A DNA stretch of 9,057 nucleotides from CAYRGG01 sp964423745 (lineage in GTDB: Bacteria > Pseudomonadota > Gammaproteobacteria > Competibacterales > Competibacteraceae). The notes beneath the pieces were generated by a model. It worked only from the letters and a program-made list of their open reading frames with translations. It did not search any database and was not told the origin of the DNA. The position numbers and the translations under genes were made by a program. The stretch spans positions 1 through 9,057 of the forward strand of contig CAYRGG010000106.1 in assembly GCA_964423745.1 (NCBI GenBank), given 5' to 3'. This document shows positions 1 to 5,537 of this stretch, piece by piece. The first letter of the stretch is position 1. Every line of letters begins with the position of its first letter.

Positions 1-83
1 AAGCGCCGGTAGGCTTTTTTTAATTCCGCTTCGCTGGCGTTGCGGGCCACATCCAGGATTTCGTAATAGTCGCGTTTCGCCAT
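1..83 (-). CDS. dnaJ: Chaperone protein DnaJ (Hsp40), 5' end only, cut by window edge
   Basis: The minus strand from an ATG at 81-83 gives 27 codons beginning MAKRDYYEILDVARNASEAE and continuing into LKKAYRR. This is the start of the J domain, helices I and II, with the usual YYEIL and KKAYR elements. The HPD motif, Gly/Phe region and zinc fingers would lie beyond the window. DnaJ delivers unfolded clients to DnaK and stimulates its ATPase. The gene lies 97 nt downstream of dnaK on the same strand and is the expected last member of hrcA-grpE-dnaK-dnaJ. No clear Shine-Dalgarno precedes the ATG, which follows a T/A-rich stretch and a hairpin. An Asp sits where many DnaJ proteins have Gly (EILDV rather than EILGV), which is a minor variation. 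Confidence 0.95.
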   Translation of the reverse strand, partial: MAKRDYYEILDVARNASEAELKKAYRR

Positions 84-110
84 GTTTGTTATAGGTCAGT
101 TTTTATCGAA

Positions 111-155
111 CAAAAAACATAAATCCGGAAAGGATATTCAAAACCCTTCCCGGAT
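111..155 (-). terminator. Hairpin plus T-tract between dnaK and dnaJ (attenuator-like)
   Basis: Arms at 145-155 and 123-133 form an 11-bp stem with one A/C mismatch around an 11-nt loop. On the minus strand the stem is followed by TTTATGTTTTTTG (positions 122-111). This resembles a weak intrinsic terminator placed after dnaK, so it could reduce read-through into dnaJ and set a DnaK:DnaJ ratio. The structure is seen in the sequence; termination is inference. It could instead be an mRNA stability or processing element. Confidence 0.55.
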
Positions 156-180
156 CGCCAGTTATACGTGCATAACGCCG

Positions 181-2106
181 CTATTTATCCTTGACTTCCT
201 CAAATTCCGCATCCACGACGCTTTCGTCCGCTTTTTGCTCGCCGCCGCTTTCTTGTTCCGTAGAAGCACCCGGTTCGCCTTGTGCGCCCGTTTGCGCATA
301 AACCCGCTCAGCTAACTTGCTAGAGAGTTCCCCGAGCCGTTGGGTCTTAGTACTGATGACGTCTTTATTGTCGCCTTTGGCGGCTTCCCTCAAGTCAGAG
401 ATGGCATTCTCAATATCGTGGCGCTCCGAGGCTTCCACTTTCTCGCCCAAATCCTTGAGGGTTTTTTCCGTGGCATGAATCAAATTCTCCGCTTGGTTAC
501 GCACATCCACCAACTCATGGAACTTACGGTCCTCTTCGGCATGGGCCTCGGCGTCCTTGACCATCCGTTCGATCTCATCATCTTTAAGGCCAGAAGATGC
601 CTTAATGACGATGGACTGTTCTTTGCCGGTGGCCTTGTCTTTCGCAGACACATGCAAAATGCCGTTGGCGTCGATATCAAAGGTGACGTCAATTTGCGGC
701 ACACCCCGGGGTGCCGGCGGAATATCCGAAAGATCAAAACGACCCAAAGATTTGTTAGCGCCAGCCCGTTCCCGTTCCCCTTGCAGTACATGGACCGTAA
801 CAGCCGTTTGACTATCATCGGCTGTGGAGAAGGTCTGATTAGCCTTGGTAGGAATAGTGGTGTTTTTCTCAATCAACTTAGTCATCACGCCGCCTAGGGT
901 TTCGATACCCAAGGATAGCGGCGTCACATCCAACAGCAATACATCTTTGACCTGACCGCCCAACACACCGGCTTGAATGGCCGCACCCACTGCTACAGCC
1001 TCATCGGGGTTGACGTCTTTGCGGGGTGCTTTGCCGAAAAAGTTCTGTACCGTTTCCTGAACTTTAGGCATCCGGGTTTGACCGCCCACCAGGATAACAT
1101 CGTTGATATCGCCGATGCTCAAACCGGCATCTTTTAAGGCAATCCTACAGGGTTCGATGGTGCGCTCCACTAGGTCTTCCACCAAGGATTCCAGCTTAGC
1201 CCGAGTCAGCTTAATATTCATGTGCTTAGGCCCACTGGCATCGGCCGTAATGTAAGGCAAGTTAACTTCGGTTTGTTGGCTAGAGGAAAGTTCAATTTTG
1301 GCCTTTTCCCCAGCCTCTTTTAAACGCTGTAACGCTAAAGGATCGTTTTGTAGATCGATGCCGGTTTCTTTCTTAAATTCTTGCGCTAGATAATCGATAA
1401 TGCGTTTATCAAAGTCTTCGCCGCCTAAAAACGTATCGCCGTTGGTGGATAACACCTCGAACTGATGTTCGCCATCCACATCGGCAATTTCAATGATAGA
1501 AATATCAAAGGTGCCGCCACCTAAGTCATACACCGCAATTTTGGTGTCGCCCCGCTTCTTGTCCATGCCATAGGCCAAGGCTGCCGCGGTGGGCTCATTG
1601 ATGATACGACGCACATCGAGTCCCGCAATACGGCCAGCATCTTTGGTGGCTTGTCGTTGCGAATCGTTAAAATAAGCGGGTACCGTGATAACCGCTTCAG
1701 TCAGCGTTTCGCCGAGATAATCCTCTGCGGTCTTTTTCATTTTTTGCAAGACCCGTGCGGCAATCTCTGGCGGCGCCATCTTTTTGCCCTGGGCTTCCAC
1801 CCAAGCGTCACCGTTGTCTGCTTTGACGATCTTGTAAGGCACCAATTTGATGTCTTTTTGAACTTCGTTCTCTTCAAAACGTCGACCAATCAGTCGTTTG
1901 ATGGCGAATAGGGTATTGTTAGGATTAGTAACCGCCTGACGTTTAGCCGATTGTCCCACGATGACTTCATTATCGTCCGTAAAAGCAACAATGGAGGGTG
2001 TTGTGCGATCACCTTCACTGTTCTCGATAACCCGGGCACTACCTGCCTCCATAATGGCCACACAAGAATTAGTGGTGCCTAAATCGATTCCAATAATTTT
2101 GCTCAT
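181..2106 (-). CDS. dnaK: Molecular chaperone DnaK (Hsp70), complete
   Basis: A 641-residue Hsp70 (E. coli DnaK is 638). The cytosolic ATPase binds and releases hydrophobic segments of clients under DnaJ and GrpE control. The N-terminal nucleotide-binding domain (about 1-385) starts MSKIIGIDLGTTNSCV with phosphate loop 1 at residues 7-14. Lys70 (FAIKRLIG) and Thr199 (DLGGGTFD), both needed for ATP hydrolysis in E. coli, are present with identical numbering. The interdomain linker VLLLDVTPLSLG leads into the beta-sandwich substrate domain, then the helical lid, and a disordered acidic tail ending EEVKDK. The start at 2106 is chosen over an upstream in-frame TTG (2124) because a good ribosome site, AGAGGG, lies 6 nt before this ATG and homologues start here. 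A sigma32-type promoter lies about 60 nt upstream. The protein looks intact, with no missing key residue. Confidence 0.99.
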   Translation of the reverse strand: MSKIIGIDLGTTNSCVAIMEAGSARVIENSEGDRTTPSIVAFTDDNEVIVGQSAKRQAVTNPNNTLFAIKRLIGRRFEENEVQKDIKLVPYKIVKADNGDAWVEAQGKKMAPPEIAARVLQKMKKTAEDYLGETLTEAVITVPAYFNDSQRQATKDAGRIAGLDVRRIINEPTAAALAYGMDKKRGDTKIAVYDLGGGTFDISIIEIADVDGEHQFEVLSTNGDTFLGGEDFDKRIIDYLAQEFKKETGIDLQNDPLALQRLKEAGEKAKIELSSSQQTEVNLPYITADASGPKHMNIKLTRAKLESLVEDLVERTIEPCRIALKDAGLSIGDINDVILVGGQTRMPKVQETVQNFFGKAPRKDVNPDEAVAVGAAIQAGVLGGQVKDVLLLDVTPLSLGIETLGGVMTKLIEKNTTIPTKANQTFSTADDSQTAVTVHVLQGERERAGANKSLGRFDLSDIPPAPRGVPQIDVTFDIDANGILHVSAKDKATGKEQSIVIKASSGLKDDEIERMVKDAEAHAEEDRKFHELVDVRNQAENLIHATEKTLKDLGEKVEASERHDIENAISDLREAAKGDNKDVISTKTQRLGELSSKLAERVYAQTGAQGEPGASTEQESGGEQKADESVVDAEFEEVKDK

Positions 2107-2112
2107 TGACTG

Positions 2113-2118
2113 CCCTCT
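2113..2118 (-). promoter_or_regulatory. Ribosome binding site that fixes the dnaK start
   Basis: AGAGGG on the minus strand lies 6 nt upstream of the ATG at 2106. It would fall inside the coding sequence if the TTG at 2124 were used, so it decides for the shorter, family-typical N-terminus MSKIIGID. Confidence 0.8.
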
Positions 2119-2168
2119 TCTCAAAAGTTTATTGCATTTGCGTAGTGTTAAACATAACTGTGTTTTCT

Positions 2169-2195
2169 ATGTGGGGTCGAACCAGACATTTTCAA
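2169..2195 (-). promoter_or_regulatory. Heat-shock sigma32 (RpoH) promoter for dnaK
   Basis: On the minus strand, TTGAAA (2195-2190) is followed by a 13-nt spacer and CCCCACAT (2176-2169). The E. coli RpoH consensus is about CTTGAAA, 11-14 nt, CCCCATnT, so both elements match closely and the spacing is right. Predicted transcription start is near 2162, giving a leader of about 55 nt before the dnaK ATG. The promoter would let RpoH raise dnaK-dnaJ independently of hrcA-grpE. The motif is direct observation; use by RpoH is inference from the consensus. Confidence 0.8.
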
Positions 2196-2239
2196 TGCTA
2201 TAGATTACCTTCCACTTACTTGATGTGTAAGCTTCTGTA

Positions 2240-2267
2240 TTTATAAGCAAAGCGAACTGGTTTTAAA
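2240..2267 (-). promoter_or_regulatory. Possible sigma70 promoter upstream of dnaK
   Basis: On the minus strand, TTTAAA (2267-2262), a 16-nt spacer and TATAAA (2245-2240) give a moderate sigma70 match (4/6 and 5/6). It could provide basal dnaK transcription ahead of the sigma32 site. The region is A/T-rich, so a chance match is possible. Confidence 0.3.
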
Positions 2268-2388
2268 GCGTCGCGAAAGACTGCTTATGACCTACCGCTG
2301 GGTCACTGCCTAGCTTCCCTTTGATGTAATGACTTTGCGCCAATCGGTGGCGGCGCAGCAAAAACAAACGGCTGAGTCACTAAAAATC

Positions 2389-3069
2389 TTACCGATCTGA
2401 AACCGCTTCGGAATCCGGTTTTTGTGGGTCTTGGGTTTGCGCGGCCTGGGCTACAATCACCATGGCTGGCCGGATTAACCGTTCGTTGAGCATATAGCCT
2501 TTTTGAATCACTTGCAGTACAGTATTGGATTCAGCCGTGGCTGACGGTTGCATAGCCATGGCTTCATGAAGTTCAGGGTTAAACCGGGTCCCTAGGGGAT
2601 CGATCTCCTGTACGCCAAACTTTTCTAAGGCTGACATCAACATCTTCAAAGTCAGTTCTGAGCCTTCGCGAAGTTTATTGACATCCACGGTTTCATCAGC
2701 CGCTGCCGTAATACCCATCTCAAGGCTGTCCTTAACGGGTAGTAAGGCATCCACAAAATCTTTTAGGGCAAATTTGTGGGCGTTTTGTAAGTCCCGCTCA
2801 CCGCGTTTACGGATATTGTCTGCTTCAGCGCGAGCGCCTAAGTAAAGGTTCCAATTTTCTTCCGCTTTCGCTAACGCCTTCTCCAGCTCATCCTGAACGT
2901 GGGCTAGTTGATCGTGATCGATGAACCCTGCTTCCTGGGCACTATCAGTCTCAGCCCCATGGATTGGCTCTGCTGGGCTAGCCGATTCGGCAAAGCCATT
3001 GCTAGCTTCAGGTTGGTCTGGTACGCCGGTATCGGCACTAAAATCGGCATTTTTGGGATCTTGGCTCAT
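2389..3069 (-). CDS. grpE: Nucleotide exchange factor GrpE
   Basis: A 226-residue protein, somewhat longer than E. coli GrpE (197). The extra length is mostly a low-complexity acidic N-terminus (residues 1-50, rich in Asp, Glu, Ala and Ser). A long dimer-forming helix follows (about 52-115), containing ARAEADNIRKRGERD at 79-93. The compact C-terminal domain binds the DnaK ATPase lobe and carries DPLGTRFNPELHEAM (157-171) and the family signature VLQVIQKGYMLNERLIRPAMV (184-204). GrpE releases ADP from DnaK and acts as a thermosensor in E. coli. The ATG start is backed by a strong GGAGGG site at 3075-3080, 5 nt upstream. It lies 102 nt after hrcA and 282 nt before dnaK, all on the minus strand. 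It is probably co-transcribed with hrcA, because I see no clear promoter in the hrcA-grpE gap. Confidence 0.98.
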   Translation of the reverse strand: MSQDPKNADFSADTGVPDQPEASNGFAESASPAEPIHGAETDSAQEAGFIDHDQLAHVQDELEKALAKAEENWNLYLGARAEADNIRKRGERDLQNAHKFALKDFVDALLPVKDSLEMGITAAADETVDVNKLREGSELTLKMLMSALEKFGVQEIDPLGTRFNPELHEAMAMQPSATAESNTVLQVIQKGYMLNERLIRPAMVIVAQAAQTQDPQKPDSEAVSDR

Positions 3070-3110
3070 CCGCGCCCTCCATAAAAACTCTTGAATAATA
3101 AAAATTTAAT

Positions 3111-3134
3111 TTCCCCTAATTTTTATCAAGGGAA
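3111..3134 (-). repeat. Perfect-fold hairpin in the hrcA-grpE gap
   Basis: A 24-nt inverted repeat on the minus strand: the arm TTCCCTTGAT pairs with ATTAGGGGAA through 10 pairs, two of them G-U wobbles, around an AAAA tetraloop. The sequence after it is A/T-rich with a TTTTT run (ATTAAATTTTTATT). It lies 37 nt downstream of the hrcA stop and 41 nt upstream of the grpE ATG. It could be a weak attenuator, an RNase processing site or an mRNA-stabilising stem. The fold is visible; the role is inference. Confidence 0.45.
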
Positions 3135-3171
3135 GATATGAATAAATAAAACTTTTATCGTTACCTGGGGA

Positions 3172-4254
3172 TTAATGCCGAGAATTCAAGGCTGAGGCAA
3201 GCAATTTCGCAGTGACTTCAACGATGGGAATAACCCGTTCATAGGCCATACGGGTGGGTCCAATGACGCCTAAGACACCTAGCGCCCTGCCACCCACGGC
3301 GTAGGGGGCAGTTACCACACTACACATGTCTAAGACATCAAAACCAGACTCCTGGCCAATAAAAATTTGCATCCGCTCTGCGCTTAAACATTGATCCAGT
3401 AAATTAAAAATAACATGTTTGTGGTTGAAAGCTTCAAATAACTGTTTCAACTTTCCTAAATCGGCCAATTCTTCAAAAGACATTAAATTAGTCTGGCCTG
3501 CCAACACATAATCTTCTTGAGCTTCTTCTGATTCTGAACCAAAGGTTTTGTCGGCAATTTCCACTATGGTTTGCATCAACCGATTCATGGTCTGCTGGGT
3601 CAAGCGGAGATCTTGCAAAAGCTCCTTTCGCACGGTGCGAATATCTTTGCCCGCGCATTCCATATTGACATAGTTAGCCGCCTGTTCTAGCTCATTTCGT
3701 GTATAGCTACGGCCTGTGGAGATAATGCGGTTTTGTACCTCCCGCTCATTAACCACCAAGATGGCCAATACGCGATTATCCGAGAGGGCTAAAAACTCTA
3801 CATGACGAAGTTTTAAAATACGTCGCCGAGGCACCGTGACCACCCCGGCCATATGGGTAATACTCGACAAGAGCGAAGAGGCGGATTGCAGTAATTCATC
3901 TGTGGACTGATCTGGATTTAATTGTTGCCACATTTTTGCCACTTCATGCTGGTAAGAAAGCCTTGAATGCAGCAAGGAATCGACGAAAAAGCGATAACCC
4001 CGAGCGGTAGGTATGCGTCCTGCCGAAGTGTGAGGGGATTGCACATAACCCAGTTCTTCAAGATCAGCCATAACATTACGCACCGTTGCCGAACTGAGTC
4101 CGAGCCCCGTGTCCCGGGCTAACGTGCGCGATCCAATAGGCTGCCCAGTACGGATATGACGTTCAATAAGCACCTTGAGAAGGTGCTGAGCACGTTCATT
4201 GAGTTCCGCTTCAGGCAGTTCACAGTGTTCTTCACTGCTATACATAATGGCCAT
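3172..4254 (-). CDS. hrcA: Heat-inducible transcription repressor HrcA
   Basis: A 360-residue HrcA that binds CIRCE operators as a dimer and is kept active by GroEL in the systems studied. A winged-helix DNA-binding domain lies at about residues 15-90, with the hallmark string SSATVRNVMADLEELGYV (54-71) followed by PHTSAGRIPTARGYRFFVD (74-92). The central and C-terminal dimerisation and GAF-like region ends with the conserved GVLGVIGPTRMAYERVIPIVE segment. Two starts are possible. The ATG at 4254 has GAGAGG only 2 nt upstream, and the ATG at 4245 (residue 4) has it 11 nt upstream; neither spacing is ideal and the difference is 3 residues. As first gene of the operon with a CIRCE at its promoter, it should repress itself, grpE and read-through dnaK-dnaJ. 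Its presence argues against an enteric host. Confidence 0.98.
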   Translation of the reverse strand: MAIMYSSEEHCELPEAELNERAQHLLKVLIERHIRTGQPIGSRTLARDTGLGLSSATVRNVMADLEELGYVQSPHTSAGRIPTARGYRFFVDSLLHSRLSYQHEVAKMWQQLNPDQSTDELLQSASSLLSSITHMAGVVTVPRRRILKLRHVEFLALSDNRVLAILVVNEREVQNRIISTGRSYTRNELEQAANYVNMECAGKDIRTVRKELLQDLRLTQQTMNRLMQTIVEIADKTFGSESEEAQEDYVLAGQTNLMSFEELADLGKLKQLFEAFNHKHVIFNLLDQCLSAERMQIFIGQESGFDVLDMCSVVTAPYAVGGRALGVLGVIGPTRMAYERVIPIVEVTAKLLASALNSRH

Positions 4255-4275
4255 AACCTCTCAACATAATGAGGA

Positions 4276-4410
4276 TTAGCGCATTTCTCGGTTAGCCGTA
4301 TCTACTTGGTCAGCATCCGTTGGCAGCGTACCCTTGTATGTTATACATTTGGCGCACAGGGCCTCCCGAAGCCATACTGGTCTACGGTTAACACGAAAAT
4401 GCCCTAGCAT
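4276..4410 (-). CDS. Possible 44-residue leader peptide upstream of hrcA (unsupported)
   Basis: An ATG at 4410 on the minus strand opens 44 codons ending with TAA at 4276-4278, 21 nt before the hrcA ATG. The peptide starts MLGHFRVNRRPVW, is basic and carries a CAKC pair. I do not recognise it. No Shine-Dalgarno is visible upstream (the preceding bases are A/T-rich and then TAGCCTAGT), and a frame of this length is expected by chance fairly often. It would lie wholly inside the long leader of the predicted hrcA transcript. It is listed because of that position only. Confidence 0.12.
   Translation of the reverse strand: MLGHFRVNRRPVWLREALCAKCITYKGTLPTDADQVDTANREMR
4320..4347 (+). promoter_or_regulatory. 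Candidate sigma70 promoter for nadK
   Basis: On the plus strand, TTGGCA (4320-4325, 5/6 to consensus), a 16-nt spacer and TATACA (4342-4347, 4/6) would start transcription near 4354. The CIRCE hairpin would then lie inside the nadK leader. A weaker alternative, TTAACA (4388) with TACTAG (4410), would start transcription at the edge of the CIRCE. Confidence 0.4.
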
Positions 4411-4419
4411 ACTAGGCTA

Positions 4420-4451
4420 TTTTTAGCACTCTTTTTTGAGAGTGCTAAAAA
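4420..4451. promoter_or_regulatory. CIRCE operator (HrcA binding site), 8-nt spacer
   Basis: The half-sites TTAGCACTC (4423-4431) and GAGTGCTAA (4440-4448) match the CIRCE consensus perfectly. The inverted repeat extends to 12 bp per arm (4420-4431 and 4440-4451). The spacer is TTTTTTGA, 8 nt, whereas the classical element has 9. It sits at the predicted start point of the hrcA promoter, the usual position for HrcA repression, and would also form a hairpin at the 5' end of that mRNA. It is the only CIRCE I see in the window. Confidence 0.93.
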
Positions 4452-4456
4452 CCTTC

Positions 4457-4485
4457 AACCTAGCAAGTGCTTAGTTACCTGTCAA
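4457..4485 (-). promoter_or_regulatory. Sigma70 promoter of the hrcA-grpE operon
   Basis: On the minus strand, a perfect -35 TTGACA (4485-4480), a 17-nt spacer and a weak -10 TAGGTT (4462-4457) place the start near 4450, at the edge of the CIRCE. HrcA bound there would block initiation. The predicted leader before the hrcA ATG is about 195 nt. The -10 is only 3/6, so the promoter call rests on the -35, the spacing and the operator position. Confidence 0.65.
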
Positions 4486-4560
4486 GGAATAAGGTGGTTG
4501 GCGGTTTGTTTAGGAAATGGTAACTTTGCGGTCCTCATTCAAGGCTATGTTGTTATAAAA

Positions 4561-5475
4561 ATGCCTTATATCTTTAATACAATTGGCTTGATTGGAAAAT
4601 ACGGCAATCCTACTCAAGCCGGTGCGTTGACTGAGCAAATTGCCATGTGTTTGCGACGTCGGCATTTGCGTGTCCTGCTGGATGATTCTTTGGCGCAGTT
4701 GACGCCATCCAATAGTTTTGAGGTGGTAAGTCGAGACATCATGGGCCAGGAATGCGATTTAGCCATTGTCTTGGGCGGTGATGGTACGCTTTTAAACGCG
4801 GCCCGTTCTCTGGTGGATTTCCAAGTGCCACTGCTAGGTATTAATTTGGGCCGCTTGGGTTTTTTAGCGGCGGTTTCTCCCAGCGAAATTCCCCATAGCC
4901 TGGAAGAAATTTTGTGCGGTGCGTTTCGTGAAGAAACCCGCTCGCTCCTTCATGTGGAAATCATTCGTGATCATCAGACCATTGCTCAGTCCGATGCCCT
5001 CAACGATGTGGTGGTGCATAAACGTGATGTGGCGCGTATGGTAGAAGTTGATACCTATGTGAATGGACAATTTTTAAATGTTTATCGCGCTGATGGTCTT
5101 ATCATCGCCACGCCCACGGGTTCCACCGCTTATGCCTTGTCTGGAGGTGGTCCCATTGTCCATCCAGCCCTTGAGACGGTGGTGTTGGTGCCCATCTGTC
5201 CCCATAGCCTTACCCATCGTCCTATCGTTTTAGGGGCGGATAGCGAAATCACAGTCATGTTGAATGTCTCTAATACCACCTCAACCCAAGTCACCTGTGA
5301 TGGGCAAATCAGTTTGCCACTGGAACCAGGGGATAGGGTTGTTATCGGTAAAAAGCCGTTTAAGCTAAGGCTCATTCACCCTAATAATCACAATTATTTC
5401 CAGTTGTTACGCGCCAAGCTAAGCTGGGGTGCTCACCCAGAAGGTTTTCCAGCGAATCATAAAACAATTTTTTAA
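4561..5475 (+). CDS. nadK: NAD kinase (ATP-dependent NAD+ kinase)
   Basis: A 304-residue NAD kinase (E. coli 292) that phosphorylates NAD+ to NADP+ in the cytosol and so supplies NADPH metabolism. The N-terminal Rossmann-like domain carries the GGDG motif at residues 72-75 (LAIVLGGDGTLL), with GINLGRLGFL at 93-102. The second short motif is ND (148-149, the allowed NE/D form). TPTGSTAYALSGGGP lies at 184-198 in the beta-sandwich domain. The ATG at 4561 gives the family-typical start MPYIFNTIGLIG but has no good ribosome site. An in-frame TTG at 4498 has AAGGAA 8 nt upstream and would add 21 hydrophobic residues without family support. The gene diverges from hrcA and lies 62 nt before recN, with which it may form an operon. 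Confidence 0.97.
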   Translation: MPYIFNTIGLIGKYGNPTQAGALTEQIAMCLRRRHLRVLLDDSLAQLTPSNSFEVVSRDIMGQECDLAIVLGGDGTLLNAARSLVDFQVPLLGINLGRLGFLAAVSPSEIPHSLEEILCGAFREETRSLLHVEIIRDHQTIAQSDALNDVVVHKRDVARMVEVDTYVNGQFLNVYRADGLIIATPTGSTAYALSGGGPIVHPALETVVLVPICPHSLTHRPIVLGADSEITVMLNVSNTTSTQVTCDGQISLPLEPGDRVVIGKKPFKLRLIHPNNHNYFQLLRAKLSWGAHPEGFPANHKTIF

Positions 5476-5537
5476 AGTCATCATTTTATTCGTAGCGCCA
5501 ATAGCTAACGCCCTAAAAGACGTCGATTAGAATCGCC

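Larger units (their letters stand above)
4255..4560. other. Divergent hrcA-nadK regulatory region (306 nt)
   Basis: No established gene lies here. The region holds the hrcA promoter and CIRCE operator (4420-4485), a candidate plus-strand nadK promoter (4320-4347) and a short palindrome TGTAT-GTT-ATACA (4335-4347) overlapping the candidate nadK -10 box. It also holds a 44-codon minus-strand reading frame (4276-4410) in the hrcA leader. A second small inverted repeat, CCTAG-CATA-CTAGG (4403-4416), lies just beside the CIRCE. Confidence 0.7.

Noticed and set aside
340..897. Long open frames on the strand opposite dnaK
   Set aside because: They are antisense shadows of a highly conserved Hsp70 gene; their products resemble no family I recognise.
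2169..2190. GGTTCGA-like string on the minus strand before dnaK, resembling a tRNA or tmRNA T-arm
   Set aside because: The flanking bases do not pair as a T-stem and no acceptor or anticodon arms are present; it is the spacer and -10 of the sigma32 promoter.
3061..3140. RNA thermometer masking the grpE ribosome site
   Set aside because: I could not find a run able to pair with GGAGGG in the short leader; the only stable stem (3111-3134) does not include the ribosome site.
5424..5440. CTGGG...CCCAG inverted repeat as a LexA box for recN
   Set aside because: The CTG-to-CAG spacer is 11 nt rather than 10, the centre is G/C-rich, and it lies inside nadK coding sequence.
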